Below, in pieces: positions 1-10,072 of a stretch of DNA of 17,878 nt. The stretch is taken from assembly GCA_030696435.1 (NCBI GenBank), contig JAUYSF010000403.1, positions 1-17,878 on the forward strand, in the 5' to 3' direction. The stretch comes from Desulfoprunum sp. Its GTDB lineage: Bacteria > Desulfobacterota > Desulfobulbia > Desulfobulbales > Desulfocapsaceae. The first letter of the stretch is position 1. Each line of letters opens with the position of its first letter. Under the pieces are notes generated by a model that did not search any database, was not told the origin of the DNA, and saw only the letters and a program-made list of their open reading frames with translations. The position numbers and the translations under genes are program-made.

Positions 1-1512
1 TTCCCGGAACATCTTCAGGCAGGTTGAACAAGCCGTCAGGACCCGGGGGCGGCCCATGGACTGCCAGGTATTCTCAAGGCGGGTAAGAATATCGGTGAAT
101 TCGCCGGCTCTTCCGGCCCAGTGGGCCGGAGCAGCGCAACAGTCGAGCCAGATGCCCGTTGCCGGTTCCAACTCGAGCATCCGGTCGTAGAGTCTTAGGG
201 TCTGCTGCGGCCTGATGCCGGCCAGCTGGCAGCCCGGAAACAAGAGTGTCCGGCTCGTGGTTTTTCCCGGTGCATGCCTGACCAAGGCCCCTTCGCTGCT
301 GACAGAGCGCATTTCTTCCAGGGCGAACCAGTGGGCCGAAGCCGGCATGCGATTCTCCCGGACCATCAGCTGCCGGGCATCAAGGCAGAGGTCGGCCATG
401 GAAAAATCCTTGGGACAGAATGTTTCACACTGCCTGCACAGGGAACAGCTGTTGATAAACCGATTGGTCTGATGAATGCCCTTGACTATGGCCGAGTTAT
501 TATACACCCGTCTGGCGTAGGTCTTGGGATATGCTTTATACTCCGCCAGATAGACACAGTGGCGGACGCATTCGAGGCACTGGCAATCGATACACCGCCC
601 GGCTTCCTGGACCGCTTCCTGCCGGCTGAAACCGGTGGAATCGGTTGGAACGATCCGCTCCCTGACGATAATATTCTCCGTATTCGTAAAAAGATCGGTC
701 TGCCCGTGGCGCAGCGCCACACGGCTGGCGGTAAGCGAGGCGCCCTGCAGGAACCGGTCGATGGAAACGGCCGCCTCCCGCCCTTGGGACACATCGGTGA
801 TGAGGCGTAAAGGGTGATCAGCGGGACTCAGACCGCCGGTGAAGAACCCCGGTTCGGCCAGGGCAAAAGTTTGCAGGTCCGGGCCGAGGAGCATGGCCAT
901 AAGATCGGCGGCAAGGATGTCATCCTGCCCGATATAACAGACATCTCCCGCACCGGAAGCACACAAGACCGCATTCAGCTCGGCAACCTGACGGAATTCC
1001 ACTCCCAAGCCGATCAGCCGTTGCAGTTCTTCTTCCAGCACCTGCTCGGGCAGTTGAATCTCAGGCAAGCTGCGCAGCCACGCCCCGGGACCGGGTGCGC
1101 GGTGCAGAATGGTCACGGGATAACCCTTCTTAGCCAGATCAAAGGCCACAGTCAGACTGCTTGGCCCGCCACCGATGACCATCACCGTTTTAGCCCGAGG
1201 CGGCAGGCGGAGAATCCTGCCCCGTACCGGGGCTGAATCGACGCAGACCCGTTCAAGACCGCCTATGGCGATTGGGCCCCCCAAGGGACCGCGGATGCAA
1301 GAGTGTTCACAGGGAGCTTCGCACAGACGGGCAACGATACCGGTAAGAGGCATGCTCTTTTCGAGAATTGTCCTGGCCCCGGCCATATCGTCTTTAGCCA
1401 TAGCCAGCGAAAAGGCGCGGGCATCGACTCCGAGCGGACAGCCGGCCCGGCAGGCCGGGGGCTCTTCCTGGATACACCGGGCCTCCCAATCACGAAGTTC
1501 CTTTTGTTCCAT
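1..1512 (-). CDS. FAD/NAD(P) oxidoreductase fused to a two-cluster ferredoxin and HdrB-like Cys domain (3' end beyond window)
   Basis: The visible 504 residues start at the ATG at 1512, preceded by a GGGAGAGGG-type ribosome site, and remain open to the window edge. Domains in order: a GltD-like N-terminal Fe-S region (Cys 13, 21, 25 and 64, 68, 72); a dinucleotide-binding loop GGGPSS at 114-119; a two-cluster ferredoxin segment (Cys 307, 310, 312, 315, 319 and Cys 356, 359, 362, 366); then Cys-rich HdrB/GlpC-like motifs (PGC at 428, DCC at 458-459, CSTC at 495-498). The architecture matches proteins annotated 'pyridine nucleotide-disulfide oxidoreductase/dicluster-binding protein', which are found beside molybdenum hydroxylases. 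It follows the Mo aldehyde oxidoreductase gene by 65 bases, so it probably passes electrons between that enzyme and NAD(P) or a quinone/heterodisulfide-type partner. The architecture is seen; the partner is inferred. Confidence 0.85.
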   Translation of the reverse strand, partial: MEQKELRDWEARCIQEEPPACRAGCPLGVDARAFSLAMAKDDMAGARTILEKSMPLTGIVARLCEAPCEHSCIRGPLGGPIAIGGLERVCVDSAPVRGRILRLPPRAKTVMVIGGGPSSLTVAFDLAKKGYPVTILHRAPGPGAWLRSLPEIQLPEQVLEEELQRLIGLGVEFRQVAELNAVLCASGAGDVCYIGQDDILAADLMAMLLGPDLQTFALAEPGFFTGGLSPADHPLRLITDVSQGREAAVSIDRFLQGASLTASRVALRHGQTDLFTNTENIIVRERIVPTDSTGFSRQEAVQEAGRCIDCQCLECVRHCVYLAEYKAYPKTYARRVYNNSAIVKGIHQTNRFINSCSLCRQCETFCPKDFSMADLCLDARQLMVRENRMPASAHWFALEEMRSVSSEGALVRHAPGKTTSRTLLFPGCQLAGIRPQQTLRLYDRMLELEPATGIWLDCCAAPAHWAGRAGEFTDILTRLENTWQSMGRPRVLTACSTCLKMFRE

Positions 1513-1538
1513 GCCCTCTCCCGTACGAAAAAGGAATA

Positions 1539-1570
1539 GCCCCTCCGGACGTTTGAGCATCCGGAGGGGC
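1539..1570 (-). terminator. Hairpin between the Mo aldehyde oxidoreductase gene and its downstream gene
   Basis: The arms 1539-1549 and 1560-1570 are a perfect 11-bp inverted repeat (GCCCCTCCGGA) around a 10-base loop. It starts 8 bases after the upstream stop codon. On the minus strand it is followed by TATTCC and then five T, so the U tract is displaced by about six bases. This would be a weak or partial intrinsic terminator, or an RNA-stabilising 3' hairpin. The next start codon is only 27 bases further on. Confidence 0.6.
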
Positions 1571-1577
1571 GGTTATA

Positions 1578-4292
1578 CTACTTCTTCAATCCGGCCAGGA
1601 CCTTTTCAGGCAGGGCCGGCAGCCGGGTAATACGTACCCCGCAGGCATTGTAGATGCCGTTAATGATCGCAGCATGCGGACAGGTGAGCGACAGTTCGCC
1701 GACCCCAGAGGCACCGAAGGGACCATCTGGACGATCGCATTCCACGTAGATCAGTTCAATATTGTCGGGGATCTGCTTGGTATACGGGAAGCCTGCCCCA
1801 AGGAGGGTGGAGTGCTTCTTGATATCCTCGAAGTCCTCGGTCAGGGCGAGGCCGATACCCTGGGCCAGGCCACCGTACATCTGACCGTCGACCACCAGCT
1901 TGTTGGCAATCTTGCCGATGTCGGCGACGAGGGTCATTTTTTCCACAGTGGTGGCTCCAGTTGCAATGTCAACCGCTACCTCGGCCATGAAGACGCCATA
2001 CATGTAGCAGGCAAAAGGCTTACCCTGGCCGTTTTCGTCACAAGCACTGGCCGGGGCGGTCCATTTACCCTGATACTTGGTCGGGATCTTTTCGGCCACC
2101 ATCTCGCCGTAGCTGCGATAGCCGTTTGCTTTTTTCATGCCGCCAAGGAGCATGTCACAGGCTGCCTTGATGGCCTGGCCGACAACCACCTGGGAACGGC
2201 TACCACCGGCAGGACCACCGTTGGGGCAGATGGAGGTGTCGTTCAGGATCAGCCTGATCTTGTCCGGAGCAATCCCCATGGGACGCAGGGCCTCGTGGGC
2301 AGTTGCCAGGGCGCCCATATCCGCACCTTGACCGTGGTCATGCCAGGTGGTGAAGATCGATACCGTGCCATCACTATTCAGCTCGGCATCGACTTCGGCA
2401 CTATCCGGGCCGTCCAGACCACTGCCGTAGACACCCAGAGCGATTCCCACACCGCGTTTGATTTTCGCGGTGGAACCATCCTTGGCGTTTTTCAACGCCG
2501 CCTGGTACTTGGGCCGCAGGGTATCAAGCAGTTCCGGAAGACTGAGAACCTCGGGAATCTGGCCGGTTGGGGTAGTGGCGCCCTTGCGATAGACGTTCTT
2601 GTAACGCAGTTCCAACGGGTCGATACCGAGCTTTTCGGCCAACTCATCCATCAGTACTTCGGAGGCGAATTCCGACTGGGGCGAGCCGTAACCGCGGAAA
2701 GCCGAGCCCCAGACATGGTTGGTGCAGACGGTGCGACCCATGCCGCGGATATTGGCGATGTCATACCCGGAGCCGATGAACTGGGCGCCGCGCAGGGTCA
2801 GGAGGTCGCCGAATTCCGAATAGGGACCGTGATCCACGGTCCAATCGGATTCCATGCCGAGCAGCTTGCCATCCTTGCTTGCCGCCAAGCGCAGGTTGAT
2901 AAAGAACGGTGAACGCTTGCCGGTATAGGTCTGCTGTTGGAAGTAGTTGTAGCCGAGAACGACCGGCCGGCCAGTGGCTAGCGCCGCTGCACCGACCAAG
3001 GCCTCCATAGTCGGGCTGAACTTATAGCCGAAGGTACCGCCGGCGGGGTTCTGAACCATTACCAGATTCTCGGGCTCGACACCCAAGCCGGGCGCGATCA
3101 TGTAGAGGTGGAGATGCAGGCCGATCGACTTGGAGTGGATGACCAGCTTGCCATCGTCGTTGATATAGGCAAAACCGACATCCGGTTCGATGGGCATGTG
3201 CGGCTGACGACCGACATAGAAATCGTCTTCAACCACGGTAGCTGCTTTGGCAAAGACAGGTGCGGTCTCTTCGCCCTTGGCGATGCGCTGCTCAAAGTAG
3301 ACATTGGGAGTACCCGGATGGATCTCGATGGCATCCTCGGCCATGGCCGCGGGAGCGCTCATATAGGCGGGTAGCTCTTCGAGTTCGACCTTGACCTTTT
3401 CGGCCGCCGCCTTGGCCTGTTTCTGGGTGACGGCACAGACGATGGCTAGGGCGTCGCCGAACTGAAAAACCTTTTCATCGCAGAGGATCGGACGATCCCA
3501 ACCATCACCCTTGTTGGTGGGGAAGGTGATGAGCCCGGTAATGCGGTTTTTGCCTTTTATATCCTTATGGGTGATGATCTTGACCACGCCGGGCATGAGC
3601 CCCGCCTCGCTGGTGTCAATGGATTTAATCCTGGCATGGGAAACCTTGGCCTGCACCAGGGCGAGCTGCAAGGTCTCCTCGGGGAGTTTCAGGCCGAGAT
3701 CGGCCCCGTATTCGCAGGTCCCGGTAACCTTGGCAAGGGCCGTCGGCCGCGGGTATTTGGTGCCCCAGATCCGGCCGTCCTGGGGAATCTTGAAGGCCAA
3801 TTCATCGATACTCATATCGCCCCGCATTACCTTGGCCGCGTCCATGGTCGCATCGACCAGCGGTTTGTAGCCGGTACAGCGGCAGGCGTTACGATGCGCC
3901 TGGAACCAGTCTCGGACATCATCACGGCTGGGATTCGGGTTGCTGTCGAGGAGACCTTTGGCCGAAACGATAAAGCCCGGGCTGCAGAAGCCGCACTGGG
4001 CGCCGCCATGGGCTATCCAGGCCATCTGCAGGGGATGGAGATTGCTCGGGGTGCCGATGCCTTCAATGGTGGTGATCTTGGCGCCATCAGTAACCCGCCG
4101 CATCTTGGTGGCGCATGAACGGATGACTTTGCCGTCGACTAAGACGCTACACGCCCCGCACTGGCCCTCGCCACACCCTACCTTGGTGCCGGTGAGTCCC
4201 AGATTTACTCTCAACACATTGGCAAGGGTGTCTTCCCCATCCACCACCAACCGTTTTGGGATGCCGTTGACAACAATCTCCTTTTTGATCAT
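1578..4292 (-). CDS. mop: Molybdenum-containing aldehyde oxidoreductase (xanthine oxidase family, D. gigas Mop type)
   Basis: 904 residues; the D. gigas enzyme has 907. It oxidises aldehydes to carboxylic acids in the cytoplasm with a molybdopterin cytosine dinucleotide cofactor. The N-terminal plant-type [2Fe-2S] domain has Cys 40, 45, 48 and 60, and the second [2Fe-2S] helical domain has Cys 100, 103, 137 and 139, the same numbering I recall for D. gigas Mop. Mo-site segments GGTFGYKFSP, AFRGYGSPQ and GGSRSQVVVG are present, and the catalytic Glu is Glu866 in GASGVGELSL. There is no FAD domain, as usual for this subgroup. The open frame reaches 4334, but GGAGG lies 7 bases before the ATG at 4292 and that start matches the family N terminus. 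A sigma54 promoter lies about 165 bases upstream. The electron-transfer gene at 1-1512 follows. Confidence 0.96.
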   Translation of the reverse strand: MIKKEIVVNGIPKRLVVDGEDTLANVLRVNLGLTGTKVGCGEGQCGACSVLVDGKVIRSCATKMRRVTDGAKITTIEGIGTPSNLHPLQMAWIAHGGAQCGFCSPGFIVSAKGLLDSNPNPSRDDVRDWFQAHRNACRCTGYKPLVDATMDAAKVMRGDMSIDELAFKIPQDGRIWGTKYPRPTALAKVTGTCEYGADLGLKLPEETLQLALVQAKVSHARIKSIDTSEAGLMPGVVKIITHKDIKGKNRITGLITFPTNKGDGWDRPILCDEKVFQFGDALAIVCAVTQKQAKAAAEKVKVELEELPAYMSAPAAMAEDAIEIHPGTPNVYFEQRIAKGEETAPVFAKAATVVEDDFYVGRQPHMPIEPDVGFAYINDDGKLVIHSKSIGLHLHLYMIAPGLGVEPENLVMVQNPAGGTFGYKFSPTMEALVGAAALATGRPVVLGYNYFQQQTYTGKRSPFFINLRLAASKDGKLLGMESDWTVDHGPYSEFGDLLTLRGAQFIGSGYDIANIRGMGRTVCTNHVWGSAFRGYGSPQSEFASEVLMDELAEKLGIDPLELRYKNVYRKGATTPTGQIPEVLSLPELLDTLRPKYQAALKNAKDGSTAKIKRGVGIALGVYGSGLDGPDSAEVDAELNSDGTVSIFTTWHDHGQGADMGALATAHEALRPMGIAPDKIRLILNDTSICPNGGPAGGSRSQVVVGQAIKAACDMLLGGMKKANGYRSYGEMVAEKIPTKYQGKWTAPASACDENGQGKPFACYMYGVFMAEVAVDIATGATTVEKMTLVADIGKIANKLVVDGQMYGGLAQGIGLALTEDFEDIKKHSTLLGAGFPYTKQIPDNIELIYVECDRPDGPFGASGVGELSLTCPHAAIINGIYNACGVRITRLPALPEKVLAGLKK

Positions 4293-4448
4293 AACCATTC
4301 CTCCGTATCTGATTTGTCTGCGAATTTTTCTCATTCCCTCTGTAGAAAGAGGGCGAGCTCCCGGCAGTGCCTGTCTTCGTATCTTTACCCCCCAAGGGAG
4401 TATTGAAAAGAGTGGCAGAACACCTTTGTGAAAAGGGGTATCCTGTCT
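4293..4448 (-). promoter_or_regulatory. Long, potentially structured leader of the Mo aldehyde oxidoreductase mRNA
   Basis: If transcription starts about 12 bases past the sigma54 -12 element, the leader is roughly 155 nt. Reading the RNA, UACCCC (4440-4435) can pair with GGGGUA near 4392-4387. GGCACUGCC can form a small hairpin, and CCCUCU-UUCUAC-AGAGGG forms a 6-bp hairpin about 40 nt before the start codon. A leader this long with stacked helices before a molybdoenzyme gene could hold a cofactor-sensing RNA, but I could not match it to a known Moco/Wco motif by eye. The pairing potential is seen; the function is speculation. Confidence 0.35.
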
Positions 4449-4458
4449 CTAAGAGTTA

Positions 4459-4475
4459 AGCAAATAGCATACCAA
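4459..4475 (-). promoter_or_regulatory. Sigma54 (-24/-12) promoter of the Mo aldehyde oxidoreductase gene
   Basis: On the minus strand the sequence is TTGGTATGCTATTTGCTT. GG (4473-4472) and GC (4461-4460) are separated by exactly 10 bases, against the consensus TGGCAC-N5-TTGCA. The -12 half is perfect and the -24 half is weaker (TGGTAT). The ten bases CTATTTGCTT are identical to those in the alcohol dehydrogenase promoter at 10073-10089. The gene for a sigma54 activator lies directly upstream. Confidence 0.8.
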
Positions 4476-4513
4476 TGAAAAGAATTGTTTCAGGAAATAT
4501 TTGCCAGGGCCTT

Positions 4514-4635
4514 GTGTTACGGGAGTGGCAGGGGGATATTGAGAACGGAAGAGGTGCCGCCGGACAACTCCCGGCTGTGTAGTTAGTGTGAATGAAGTGT
4601 AACCTTTTGTGTCGTTTTCTTTACAGGAATTACAC
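4514..4635. promoter_or_regulatory. Possible activator sites upstream of the sigma54 promoter (GTGTTAC/GTGTAAC motifs)
   Basis: On the plus strand GTGTTAC is at 4514-4520, GTGTAAC at 4597-4603 and the inverse TTACAC at 4630-4635, the last two about 33 bases apart. They lie 40-160 bases upstream of the -24 element, where enhancer sites for a sigma54 activator are expected. The motifs are short and may be chance. The neighbouring AcoR-like protein is the obvious candidate to bind them. The same interval also holds a GC-rich GCCGG/CCGGC hairpin (4559-4575) after the regulator's stop codon, without a U tract. Confidence 0.25.
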
Positions 4636-4651
4636 ACCCGGCTACGGAATA

Positions 4652-6652
<2,001 letters not shown>

Positions 6653-6759
6653 CCGATATGCCTCAGTGAAGAGCGTGCCGATCTATTCTCGGTGATAAGA
6701 AGTTGCTTTCTATGACCATCCTCAAAAAACCTCCTCGACAATGAGCCACGACCCAAATG

Positions 6760-6794
6760 AGGTAAATCCTACCTTATCCATTCGGCAAAGACAA
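6760..6794 (-). promoter_or_regulatory. Candidate sigma70 promoter of the AcoR-like gene with a palindrome over the -10
   Basis: On the minus strand TTGTCT (6794-6789) and TAGGAT (6771-6766) are 17 bases apart, 4/6 matches each to the -35 and -10 consensus. The palindrome AGGTA-GGATT-TACCT (6774-6760) covers the -10 box and could be an operator for autorepression or another repressor. The start codon is about 105 bases downstream. Confidence 0.35.
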
Positions 6795-6859
6795 GGTTTT
6801 GGGCCTTTGGGGGCACTATGGAATTCGGCTAACTATTCAGTTCGTTGGCATTGGATCAG

Positions 6860-6887
6860 CGGTATCGAAATCGGGATCGGTATCGAA
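6860..6887. repeat. Tandem 10-bp direct repeat CGGTATCGAA
   Basis: CGGTATCGAA occurs at 6860-6869 and 6878-6887, 18 bases start to start, and the flanks also partly repeat (GATC before each copy, ATC after). It lies in the 343-base gap between the aldehyde ferredoxin oxidoreductase gene and the AcoR-like gene, upstream of the candidate promoter of the latter. It could be a pair of binding sites for a DNA-binding protein. No protein can be assigned. Confidence 0.4.
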
Positions 6888-6955
6888 TCCTAGCTGTTTC
6901 CGGCATTTTTATCTTGCTTGGAATTTTTCCGAACGAGATGGAAACTAACGAGTAC

Positions 6956-6984
6956 CCCCGCCAGGCGAAAAACACCGGGCGGGG
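6956..6984 (-). terminator. Hairpin after the aldehyde ferredoxin oxidoreductase gene
   Basis: The arms 6956-6967 and 6973-6984 pair over 12 positions with one mismatch and one G-U wobble, around a 5-base loop. The hairpin begins 11 bases after the stop codon. No U tract follows on the minus strand, so this may be a Rho-dependent end or a stabilising 3' hairpin rather than a classical intrinsic terminator. Confidence 0.5.
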
Positions 6985-6995
6985 ACACCGAGGGA

Positions 6996-8723
6996 TTAAA
7001 AATTCCAGAAAGAGTCGATGGTTTTTCCGTCAATATCCCACACCACGTTATGAGGCGGGAGGGGTTCTTCACTGAAGAACTCGGGAAGACGGTCATCCTT
7101 GTTGGTGAATCCGGCGGCAATATTGAACGCCCTTTCGGTCTTGAGGATCTTCATGCCGAGATTGGTGACATCGCCTGCGGTGAGGTTGATGTCGAACCTG
7201 GCATTTATCATGTCCACCAGAGCGGGCAGGCAGTTGGGGTCATCCAGGGCGGCAAAGGCCACGAACAGACACATGCCGGTTGAATCGATGGCGGCGGTGG
7301 CGATCTGGAGGTTGCGCGACAGTTCGACCTGACCTTCCTTACTGAGAGGATCGAGTGAGCCGCCCACCCCGAGAATATTGGTTGCGATGGTGTAGCCCAT
7401 GGTGTGATCCGCTCCCATGGTCGAAGTGGCATAGGTGACACCGATCCCCTTGATGGCGCGGGGATCGTAGGCCGGAATAGCCTGATTCTTGACCACCGGC
7501 ACCCGGGTTATGCCAAAGGCCCTGCCCACCGAACCGGCGCCGTTGCCGATAATCCGGCCCAAGGGTGTTCCCGCCCCTATTTCCTCCCGGAGGATGCGGC
7601 ACACGCCGGTACCATCCCCAAAATTGAGGACACCTGCTTCCATGGCCACCCCGAAGGCCACCGAGGTTTCGATGGTGTCGAGCCCCAGATCATCCAGCAG
7701 ATGATCGGCCTCGGCGATATCGTCCAGATTGGCAACACAGCAGTCCGCCCCCAGGGCCCAAATCGATTCATATTCAAAGCCCGAGGTTTTATACTGTTTG
7801 CCGGCATCGTTGTAGATCTGCGAACACTTGATAACACAGCCGGGATGGCAGTTATGCTGAGGTTTGCCGCCACGTTCGAGGATCGTGTCATGCATGGTTT
7901 CGCCGGAGATCTTCTCATGCCCCTCAAATTGGCCGCCGGTAAAATTTCGGGTCGGCAGGGCTCCGGCCTCGTTGATGATGTTGACCAGGACATTGGTGCC
8001 ATACTGTCCGAGCGCCTTGCTGATCGGGTTGTCGATCAGACTCTTGGCAAAGGCCCGGTTGGCCTCTTTGAACTGTTCCGGCCGGGCGATGGCCACTTTG
8101 TTGTCCGTGGGCTCCACCGCAATGTACTTGATCCCCTTGGATCCCATTACCGCGCCGAGGCCTCCACGCCCGCATGAGCGAAGTTTGCCGTCCGGGTCCT
8201 TGACCGAGATATTGGCAGCAGACATCCTCATTTCGCCGGCCGGACCGATGGTGATGACACCTATTCCGCCGCCCAGACGTTTTTCCACCGCCTCAACCAC
8301 GGCAAAATTTCCCTTGCCGATCAGCTCCTTTTCCTCGTAGATGGTCACGCCCAAGGCGGAAACCCGAAGGCCGTACCATTTGCCGTCCTCGGGTTTTCCT
8401 TCGATGATCAAGGCCTTCACTCCGAGTTTGGCCAGCATCTGGCTCGAAGTGCCGCCGGAATTCGCCTCCTTGATGGTGCCGGTGAGCGGGCTTTTGGCAC
8501 CGCAGGAGAGGCGTCCGGAATTCGCCGCAGGGGTTCCTGACAGCAGGCCGGGAGCGAAGATGAGTTTATTGTGCACTCCCAGCGCATGGCAGGTGGGTTC
8601 AACCTCCGTAGCGACTATGGTGGAGGTGAGCCCGCGGCCGCCCAGTCCCAGCCATTCGGCAGGAACCTCTTCCACAAGGCAGCTCTGATCGGACATATTG
8701 ACACGAAATATTTTATCAGCCAT
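6996..8723 (-). CDS. aor: Aldehyde ferredoxin oxidoreductase, tungsten-type AOR family
   Basis: 575 residues, near the usual length of the family. It oxidises aldehydes to acids using a tungsto-bispterin cofactor and one [4Fe-4S] cluster, with ferredoxin as acceptor; the reverse reaction is possible. Family signatures: GGRGLTS near 28-34, SCGAKSPLTG at 73-82, CGRGGLGAVMGSKG at 184-197, the cluster ligands Cys 292, 296 and 300 (CHPGCVIKC), and the distal Cys485 in STGMC. GAGGAGAAGAGG precedes the ATG at 8723. The gene follows the alcohol dehydrogenase by 83 bases with a strong terminator between them and too little room for a separate promoter, so it probably depends on read-through from the sigma54 promoter at 10073. 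Tungsten rather than molybdenum use is inferred from the family. Confidence 0.95.
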   Translation of the reverse strand: MADKIFRVNMSDQSCLVEEVPAEWLGLGGRGLTSTIVATEVEPTCHALGVHNKLIFAPGLLSGTPAANSGRLSCGAKSPLTGTIKEANSGGTSSQMLAKLGVKALIIEGKPEDGKWYGLRVSALGVTIYEEKELIGKGNFAVVEAVEKRLGGGIGVITIGPAGEMRMSAANISVKDPDGKLRSCGRGGLGAVMGSKGIKYIAVEPTDNKVAIARPEQFKEANRAFAKSLIDNPISKALGQYGTNVLVNIINEAGALPTRNFTGGQFEGHEKISGETMHDTILERGGKPQHNCHPGCVIKCSQIYNDAGKQYKTSGFEYESIWALGADCCVANLDDIAEADHLLDDLGLDTIETSVAFGVAMEAGVLNFGDGTGVCRILREEIGAGTPLGRIIGNGAGSVGRAFGITRVPVVKNQAIPAYDPRAIKGIGVTYATSTMGADHTMGYTIATNILGVGGSLDPLSKEGQVELSRNLQIATAAIDSTGMCLFVAFAALDDPNCLPALVDMINARFDINLTAGDVTNLGMKILKTERAFNIAAGFTNKDDRLPEFFSEEPLPPHNVVWDIDGKTIDSFWNF

Positions 8724-8739
8724 TCCTCTTCTCCTCTAT

Positions 8740-8782
8740 AAAACAAAAACGTCGGGGCACTGGATTTTCCGGTGCCCCGACG
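8740..8782 (-). terminator. Strong intrinsic terminator inside the adh-aor operon
   Basis: The arms 8750-8760 and 8772-8782 form a perfect 11-bp GC-rich stem (CGTCGGGGCAC), with a further two inner pairs. On the minus strand the stem is followed at once by TTTTTGTTTT (8749-8740). The next gene's ribosome site begins only a few bases later. This is the textbook form of an intrinsic terminator placed between two genes of one pathway, so expression of the second gene would require read-through or antitermination. Confidence 0.88.
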
Positions 8783-8806
8783 GGAGGGTGATCCTCGTGA
8801 AAATTA

Positions 8807-9988
8807 TTACAGGGCAGCCCGGTAAATAGCCTTGACGTCCTCGTCTTTCGGGGTGCGGGGATTGGTGAAACCGCAGGCATCCTTCTGGGCATTGACAGTC
8901 ATGGTATCGATATCCTTGGCATTGACCTCCTTGCCGTATCGTTTACCCAGTTCGACGAGTCCAGCCGGAATGCCGATATCAACCGAAAGCTTCTTGATGG
9001 CGACGAGGGCCAGTTCCGCTGCATCCCTGGGGGCGAGCCCCTGGACATTTTCACCCATCAGTTCGGCGATCTTGACGAACCGTTTCATCTTGGCGATGAG
9101 GTTGAACTTGCAGACATGCGGCAGGAGGATGGCGTTGCACTCGCCATGGGGCAGATCGTAAAAGCCGCCAAGCTGGTGGGCCATGGCATGGACATGGCCG
9201 AGGCTGGCGTTGTTGAAGGCCATGCCGGCAAGATACTGGGCAAAGCACATACCTTCCCGGGCGACGATATCCTGACCGTTGGCCACAGCGGGACGCAGGT
9301 GTTCAGCGATCAGTTCAATGGCCTTCTCCGCGGCCGAGTCGGTCATCGGCGTAGCGATAGTCGAGACATAGGCCTCGACGGCATGGGTCAGGGCGTCCAT
9401 GCCGGTGGCGGCGGTCAGGGCCGGAGGCATGCCGACCATCAACAACGGGTCGTCAAGGGCGATGCCCGGGGTCACCCGCCAGTCGACAATGGCCATTTTC
9501 ACCTTCCTGCTGGTATCGGTGATGATACAGAACCGGGTCATTTCCGAGGCCGTACCGGCGGTGGTGTTGACGGCGACATAGGGCGGCATCGGCTTACTGG
9601 ACTTATCAACCCCTTCAAAGTCATGGATTTTGCCGCCGTTGGCGATCACCAACCCCACGCCCTTGCCGCAGTCATGGGCGCTGCCGCCGCCGAGGGTGAT
9701 CAGGCTGTCGCACTTGTTCATCTTGTAAACCTCGACGCCGGCATGGACGTTGCTGTCGGTCGGGTTGGGGATTGTCTCATCAAAGACCACATATTTCATT
9801 TCGGCGGCATCCAACAAGTCGGTGATCTGCTTGGTGATCCCGGCGCCGGTGATGCCCTTGTCCGTGACGATCAACGGCTTGGTGCCACCAAGTGCTTTTA
9901 TTTTGCCGGGGATCTCTTTGCTGGCGCCGATACCGATCAGAGTTACACTGGGAATGAAATAACCGTAAACTTGTTCGCGAATTGCCAT
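8807..9988 (-). CDS. adh: Iron-containing (group III) alcohol dehydrogenase
   Basis: 393 residues. It oxidises primary alcohols such as ethanol to aldehydes with NAD(P)+ in the cytoplasm. The nucleotide loop GGGSAHD is at 100-106. The metal ligands align with those of FucO: Asp198 and His202 in MDALTHAVEAY, His267 in GHVHAMAH and His281 in LPHGECNA; the 14-residue step between the last two is conserved. The frame stays open upstream to 10186, but the ATG at 9988 gives the family N terminus (MAIREQVYGYFIPS) and has AAGGATGG upstream. The sequence strongly resembles Desulfovibrio ethanol dehydrogenases. It is the first gene after the sigma54 promoter at 10073, and it would feed aldehyde to the enzyme encoded next. 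Confidence 0.96.
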   Translation of the reverse strand: MAIREQVYGYFIPSVTLIGIGASKEIPGKIKALGGTKPLIVTDKGITGAGITKQITDLLDAAEMKYVVFDETIPNPTDSNVHAGVEVYKMNKCDSLITLGGGSAHDCGKGVGLVIANGGKIHDFEGVDKSSKPMPPYVAVNTTAGTASEMTRFCIITDTSRKVKMAIVDWRVTPGIALDDPLLMVGMPPALTAATGMDALTHAVEAYVSTIATPMTDSAAEKAIELIAEHLRPAVANGQDIVAREGMCFAQYLAGMAFNNASLGHVHAMAHQLGGFYDLPHGECNAILLPHVCKFNLIAKMKRFVKIAELMGENVQGLAPRDAAELALVAIKKLSVDIGIPAGLVELGKRYGKEVNAKDIDTMTVNAQKDACGFTNPRTPKDEDVKAIYRAAL

Positions 9989-10072
9989 AATGTTACCATC
10001 CTTTTGTTGTGCTGGGTTGTTGAAGGCTGTTGCCTTTTCCGATTTGCTACCAAATGCGCGCATTTTCATTAA

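Noticed and set aside
274..1236. Plus-strand frames over the first 1.2 kb as candidate genes
   Set aside because: The minus strand carries one uninterrupted 504-codon frame with ordered Fe-S and nucleotide-binding motifs, which explains the region.
1674..2912. 412-codon plus-strand open frame opposite the Mo aldehyde oxidoreductase gene
   Set aside because: It lies wholly antisense to a gene with complete family signatures, and its translation shows no domain. It is a by-product of high GC and codon bias.
4293..4448. Cobalamin or GEMM riboswitch in the mop leader
   Set aside because: A GAAGACAGGC stretch caught the eye, but the B12 box, the remaining conserved blocks and the GEMM core are missing.
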